Source: Acidobacteria bacterium UBA2994
Lineage (GTDB): Bacteria > Acidobacteriota > Vicinamibacteria > Vicinamibacterales > UBA8438
Assembly: GCA_002346545.1 (NCBI GenBank)
Contig: DEAA01000043.1
Coordinates: forward strand, 1-6,936
Length of the DNA stretch: 6,936 bases
Direction: 5' to 3'
Below, piece after piece: positions 5,255 to 6,936 of the stretch. The notes below the pieces were generated by a model. The model saw only the letters and a list, made by a program, of their open reading frames with translations. It ran no database searches and was not told where the DNA came from. Position 1 is the first letter of the stretch; every line of letters starts with the position of its first letter. Position numbers and translations under genes: made by a program.

Positions 5255-6286
5255 TCAGGCGGCGACGCGGATCACGGCTTTGCCGCGGACGCGTCCATCC
5301 GTGAGGTCGGCGATCGCCTGACGGACCTCGGCGAGCGGGCGCATCGTGGTCGCGGTCGAGCGGAGAGCCCCGGTCTCGACCAGGCGTGCGAGCTCCGGAA
5401 GGTCGGCGCGTGTCTCGGAGGAGATGAAGAACCCCAGACGCCGCCGCGTGAAGGCGGAGCGGAGCCGGGCGCCGAACTGGCGCTCGATGCCTCCGGTCAA
5501 CCGACCTCCGTTCTCGCCACCGACGATGACGAGGGCGCCGGCGGGTGTGAGGATGCGGACGAGGCGACCCAGCGGCAGCCGACCGTTCACGTCGACGATG
5601 AGGTCGTACCGGTCGGGCAGATCTGTGACGTCGGTCGTTCCGTAGTCGATCGACCGGCCGGCCCCGAGTGAGCGGACGAAATCAGCCTTGACGCCGCTGG
5701 CGACCCCTGTCACGTCGGCACCGGCCGCTGCGGCCAGCTGCACGGCGTAACCGCCGACTCCACCCGACGCTCCGGTCACGAGCACACGCTGTCCAGGCTG
5801 CACGCCGCCGTGGGTGTGCACGGCCTCGAACGCGGTGAGTCCCGACACCGGCAGCGCTGCCGCATCCTCGAAGCTCACCCCATCGGGCAGGTGGGTGATC
5901 GAAGTCGTGGTCGCAACGGCGTACTCCGCGAAACTCCCGGCCGCGATGCCGAAGACACGGTCGCCGACGGAGAAGCCCTCAGCCCCGGGGCCGAGCGCGA
6001 CGACCGTGCCGGCGACGTCGAGACCGGGGATCGGCTGCCGCGGAGTGCTCATCCCGAACATGGGTCGGACCAGGTAGGGCAGCCCGGCCATGAGGTGCCA
6101 CACTCCGCGGTCGAGGCCGGCCGCCGCGACCCGGAGGAGAACCTGACCGGCGTCAGGCGCGGGAACCTCGATCTCCTCTCGGTGGAGCACCTCGGGACCG
6201 CCGTAGCCGCGCTGGACGATTGCGGTCATGGTAGCGGGGACCGTCTCGGCATCCGCTGATGGGGTCGTGCTCAGCTGTTCAGTCAT
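5255..6286 (-). CDS. NAD(P)H-dependent oxidoreductase, MDR family (quinone-reductase-like)
   Basis: A 343-residue medium-chain dehydrogenase/reductase. Residues about 20-130 form the GroES-like domain (MTAIVQRGYGGPEVL start, IPGLDVAGTVVALGPG, VGDRVFG). Residues about 140-270 form the Rossmann domain, with the nucleotide-binding LVTGASGGVGGYAVQLA at about 169-185. The zinc-ligand cysteines and histidines of alcohol dehydrogenases are missing, so a zinc-free NADPH:quinone reductase or enoyl-reductase-like enzyme is expected. It would be cytoplasmic, reducing quinones or other electrophilic carbonyl or alkene compounds; the substrate is unknown. The start at 6286 has a purine-rich GAAGAAGAG 4 nt upstream. 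M20 (6229) is where many homologues begin but lacks a ribosome binding site. It is the first gene of the operon, 114 bp from the divergent tetR, in an arrangement typical of local TetR repression. Confidence 0.9.
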   Translation of the reverse strand: MTEQLSTTPSADAETVPATMTAIVQRGYGGPEVLHREEIEVPAPDAGQVLLRVAAAGLDRGVWHLMAGLPYLVRPMFGMSTPRQPIPGLDVAGTVVALGPGAEGFSVGDRVFGIAAGSFAEYAVATTTSITHLPDGVSFEDAAALPVSGLTAFEAVHTHGGVQPGQRVLVTGASGGVGGYAVQLAAAAGADVTGVASGVKADFVRSLGAGRSIDYGTTDVTDLPDRYDLIVDVNGRLPLGRLVRILTPAGALVIVGGENGGRLTGGIERQFGARLRSAFTRRRLGFFISSETRADLPELARLVETGALRSTATTMRPLAEVRQAIADLTDGRVRGKAVIRVAA

Positions 6287-6319
6287 CGATCTCTTCTTCG
6301 GCTAGATGGGTTGCGGGGC

Positions 6320-6336
6320 GCCGTACTTAGTACGGC
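6320..6336. promoter_or_regulatory. Candidate TetR operator 1
   Basis: GCCGTACTTAGTACGGC is a perfect palindrome with 8-nt arms around a central T. It sits 34 bp upstream of the oxidoreductase start, the right place to block the minus-strand promoter. TetR dimers normally bind palindromes of about this size beside their own gene. Confidence 0.7.
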
Positions 6337-6354
6337 AATTAGGAGTACCGTAGG

Positions 6355-6367
6355 CGTACTTAGTACG
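6355..6367. promoter_or_regulatory. Candidate TetR operator 2
   Basis: CGTACTTAGTACG is a perfect palindrome with 6-nt arms, sharing its core with operator 1. It overlaps the tetR -10 box TACGAT (6364-6369), so binding here would give autorepression. The centres of the two operators are 33 bp apart, about three helical turns, so both dimers would lie on nearly the same DNA face. Confidence 0.7.
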
Positions 6368-6388
6368 ATTCGTCAAGGAACTCGAAGG

Positions 6389-6396
6389 AAAGGAGG
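6389..6396 (+). promoter_or_regulatory. Ribosome binding site of tetR
   Basis: AAAGGAGG, an almost full match to the 16S anti-Shine-Dalgarno sequence, 4 nt before the ATG at 6401. It fixes the start of this gene. Confidence 0.8.
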
Positions 6397-6400
6397 CAGG

Positions 6401-6936
6401 ATGTCGCCGTCAGATCCGCCGTCGCGGGGATCGCTCAGTCGCGACCACATCATCGACGGGGCGATGGCTCTCGCCGACGAGATCGGTCTCGAGCCCCTCA
6501 CGATCCGCCGCCTGGCCGACCATCTCGGCGTGCGACCAATGACGATCTACCACTACGTGAAGAACAAGGACGACATCGTCGACGGGATGGTGGGCCGCGT
6601 CTTCGACGAGGTCGAGCGCCCCGCGGCAGACACGCTGTGGAAGGACGCCATCGCGAGTCGCGCACGCTCACTGCGCGACGCCCTCCGCCGGCACCCGTGG
6701 GCTATCCCCATCATGGAGTCGCGACGCACCCCCGGTGCTGACATCCTCGATCACCACGAAGCGCTCGTGACGACCTGGCTCAGCACCGGCTTCTCGCTTG
6801 CCGTCGTCGCACATGGACTCGCGGTCGTCGACGCCTTCGTCTACGGCTTCGCGCTGCAGGAGGCGGCACTCCCGCTCGGTGACGCCGGCGGCGACCTGAC
6901 CGAGGCCGGCGATCAGATCATCGCGCCGCTCTCGCC
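6401..6936 (+). CDS. TetR-family transcriptional regulator (3' end outside window)
   Basis: An open frame of 178 codons with no stop before the window ends, so the C-terminus is missing. Residues about 12-58 form the TetR DNA-binding domain: helix SRDHIIDGAMALADEIG, then the helix-turn-helix LTIRRLADHLGVRPMTIYHYV (about 33-53), followed by NKDDIVDGM, all closely matching the family. The ligand-binding part that is visible (RHPWAIPIMESRRTPG, then TTWLSTGFSLAVVAHGLAVVDAFVYGFALQE) resembles the tetracycline-repressor-like C-terminal domain (TetR_C_1). TetR proteins of this kind release DNA on binding a small hydrophobic ligand. It diverges from the oxidoreductase operon across a region with two palindromes, so it is expected to repress both directions. 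The start is fixed by AAAGGAGG 4 nt upstream. The DNA-binding assignment is very sure; the inducer is unknown. Confidence 0.93.
   Translation, partial: MSPSDPPSRGSLSRDHIIDGAMALADEIGLEPLTIRRLADHLGVRPMTIYHYVKNKDDIVDGMVGRVFDEVERPAADTLWKDAIASRARSLRDALRRHPWAIPIMESRRTPGADILDHHEALVTTWLSTGFSLAVVAHGLAVVDAFVYGFALQEAALPLGDAGGDLTEAGDQIIAPLS

Larger units (their letters stand above)
6287..6400. promoter_or_regulatory. Divergent regulatory region, oxidoreductase operon/tetR
   Basis: 114 bp separate the two divergent start codons. The region contains five GTAC tetramers within 44 bp (6323-6366), arranged as two palindromes and a half-site. TACGAT (6364-6369) is a plausible -10 box for tetR, placing its transcript start near 6376 with a 25-nt leader. 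No confident -10/-35 pair was found for the minus-strand operon, although its promoter must overlap or lie next to the first palindrome. Confidence 0.7.

Noticed and set aside
4076..5671. 531-codon plus-strand open frame
   Set aside because: It lies antisense to the hydrolase, DUF4386 and oxidoreductase genes, spans their gaps, and encodes an Asp/Glu/Arg/Gly-rich product with no domain. It is a typical shadow frame in GC-rich DNA.

Overview
The window is GC-rich, densely coding DNA, most likely from an actinobacterium and plausibly a Microbacteriaceae member such as Microbacterium. This placement is inference from base composition, from TANNNT boxes sitting exactly 6 nt before start codons (leaderless-type starts), and from the gene families present. 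No rRNA, tRNA, CRISPR array or intact insertion sequence is visible.

Left part (1-2919, all plus strand) looks like an accessory patchwork. A terminator-like hairpin (20-54) precedes a small single-pass membrane protein of unknown function (97-726). Next comes a serine recombinase of the resolvase/invertase type (837-1446), broken by a one-base insertion at about 972-977, with an extended nested inverted repeat just behind it (1456-1504). Then comes a two-gene toxin-antitoxin-like operon (1573-2072): a ribbon-helix-helix antitoxin whose stop overlaps the GTG of a small putative toxin by 4 nt. An 11-bp perfect palindrome lies on the presumed -10 box. A gene-free stretch of 289 nt follows, then a small secreted lipoprotein (2362-2919).

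Right part (3077-6936) is a more ordinary regulated metabolic or stress unit. Three minus-strand genes with short gaps form a likely operon: an MDR-type NADPH:quinone-reductase-like oxidoreductase (6286-5255), a DUF4386 membrane protein (5212-4484), and a secreted or membrane-anchored serine hydrolase of the class C beta-lactamase/PBP4* type (4450-3077). A TetR-family regulator diverges from them (6401 to the window edge, incomplete). The 114-bp divergent region carries two near-identical palindromes built on GTACTTAGTAC and an extra GTAC half-site between them, one palindrome overlapping the tetR -10 box. The simplest reading is that TetR represses itself and the operon until a small molecule releases it. 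The inducer and the substrates of the reductase and hydrolase cannot be read from the sequence.

The lipoprotein and the hydrolase converge on 2920-3076, which holds several short inverted repeats and probably terminates both. I see no convincing wholly new system. The points most worth checking are the TA-like pair with its candidate operator, the repeated leaderless start geometry, the cleanly localised recombinase frameshift, and the paired TetR operators with their operon.
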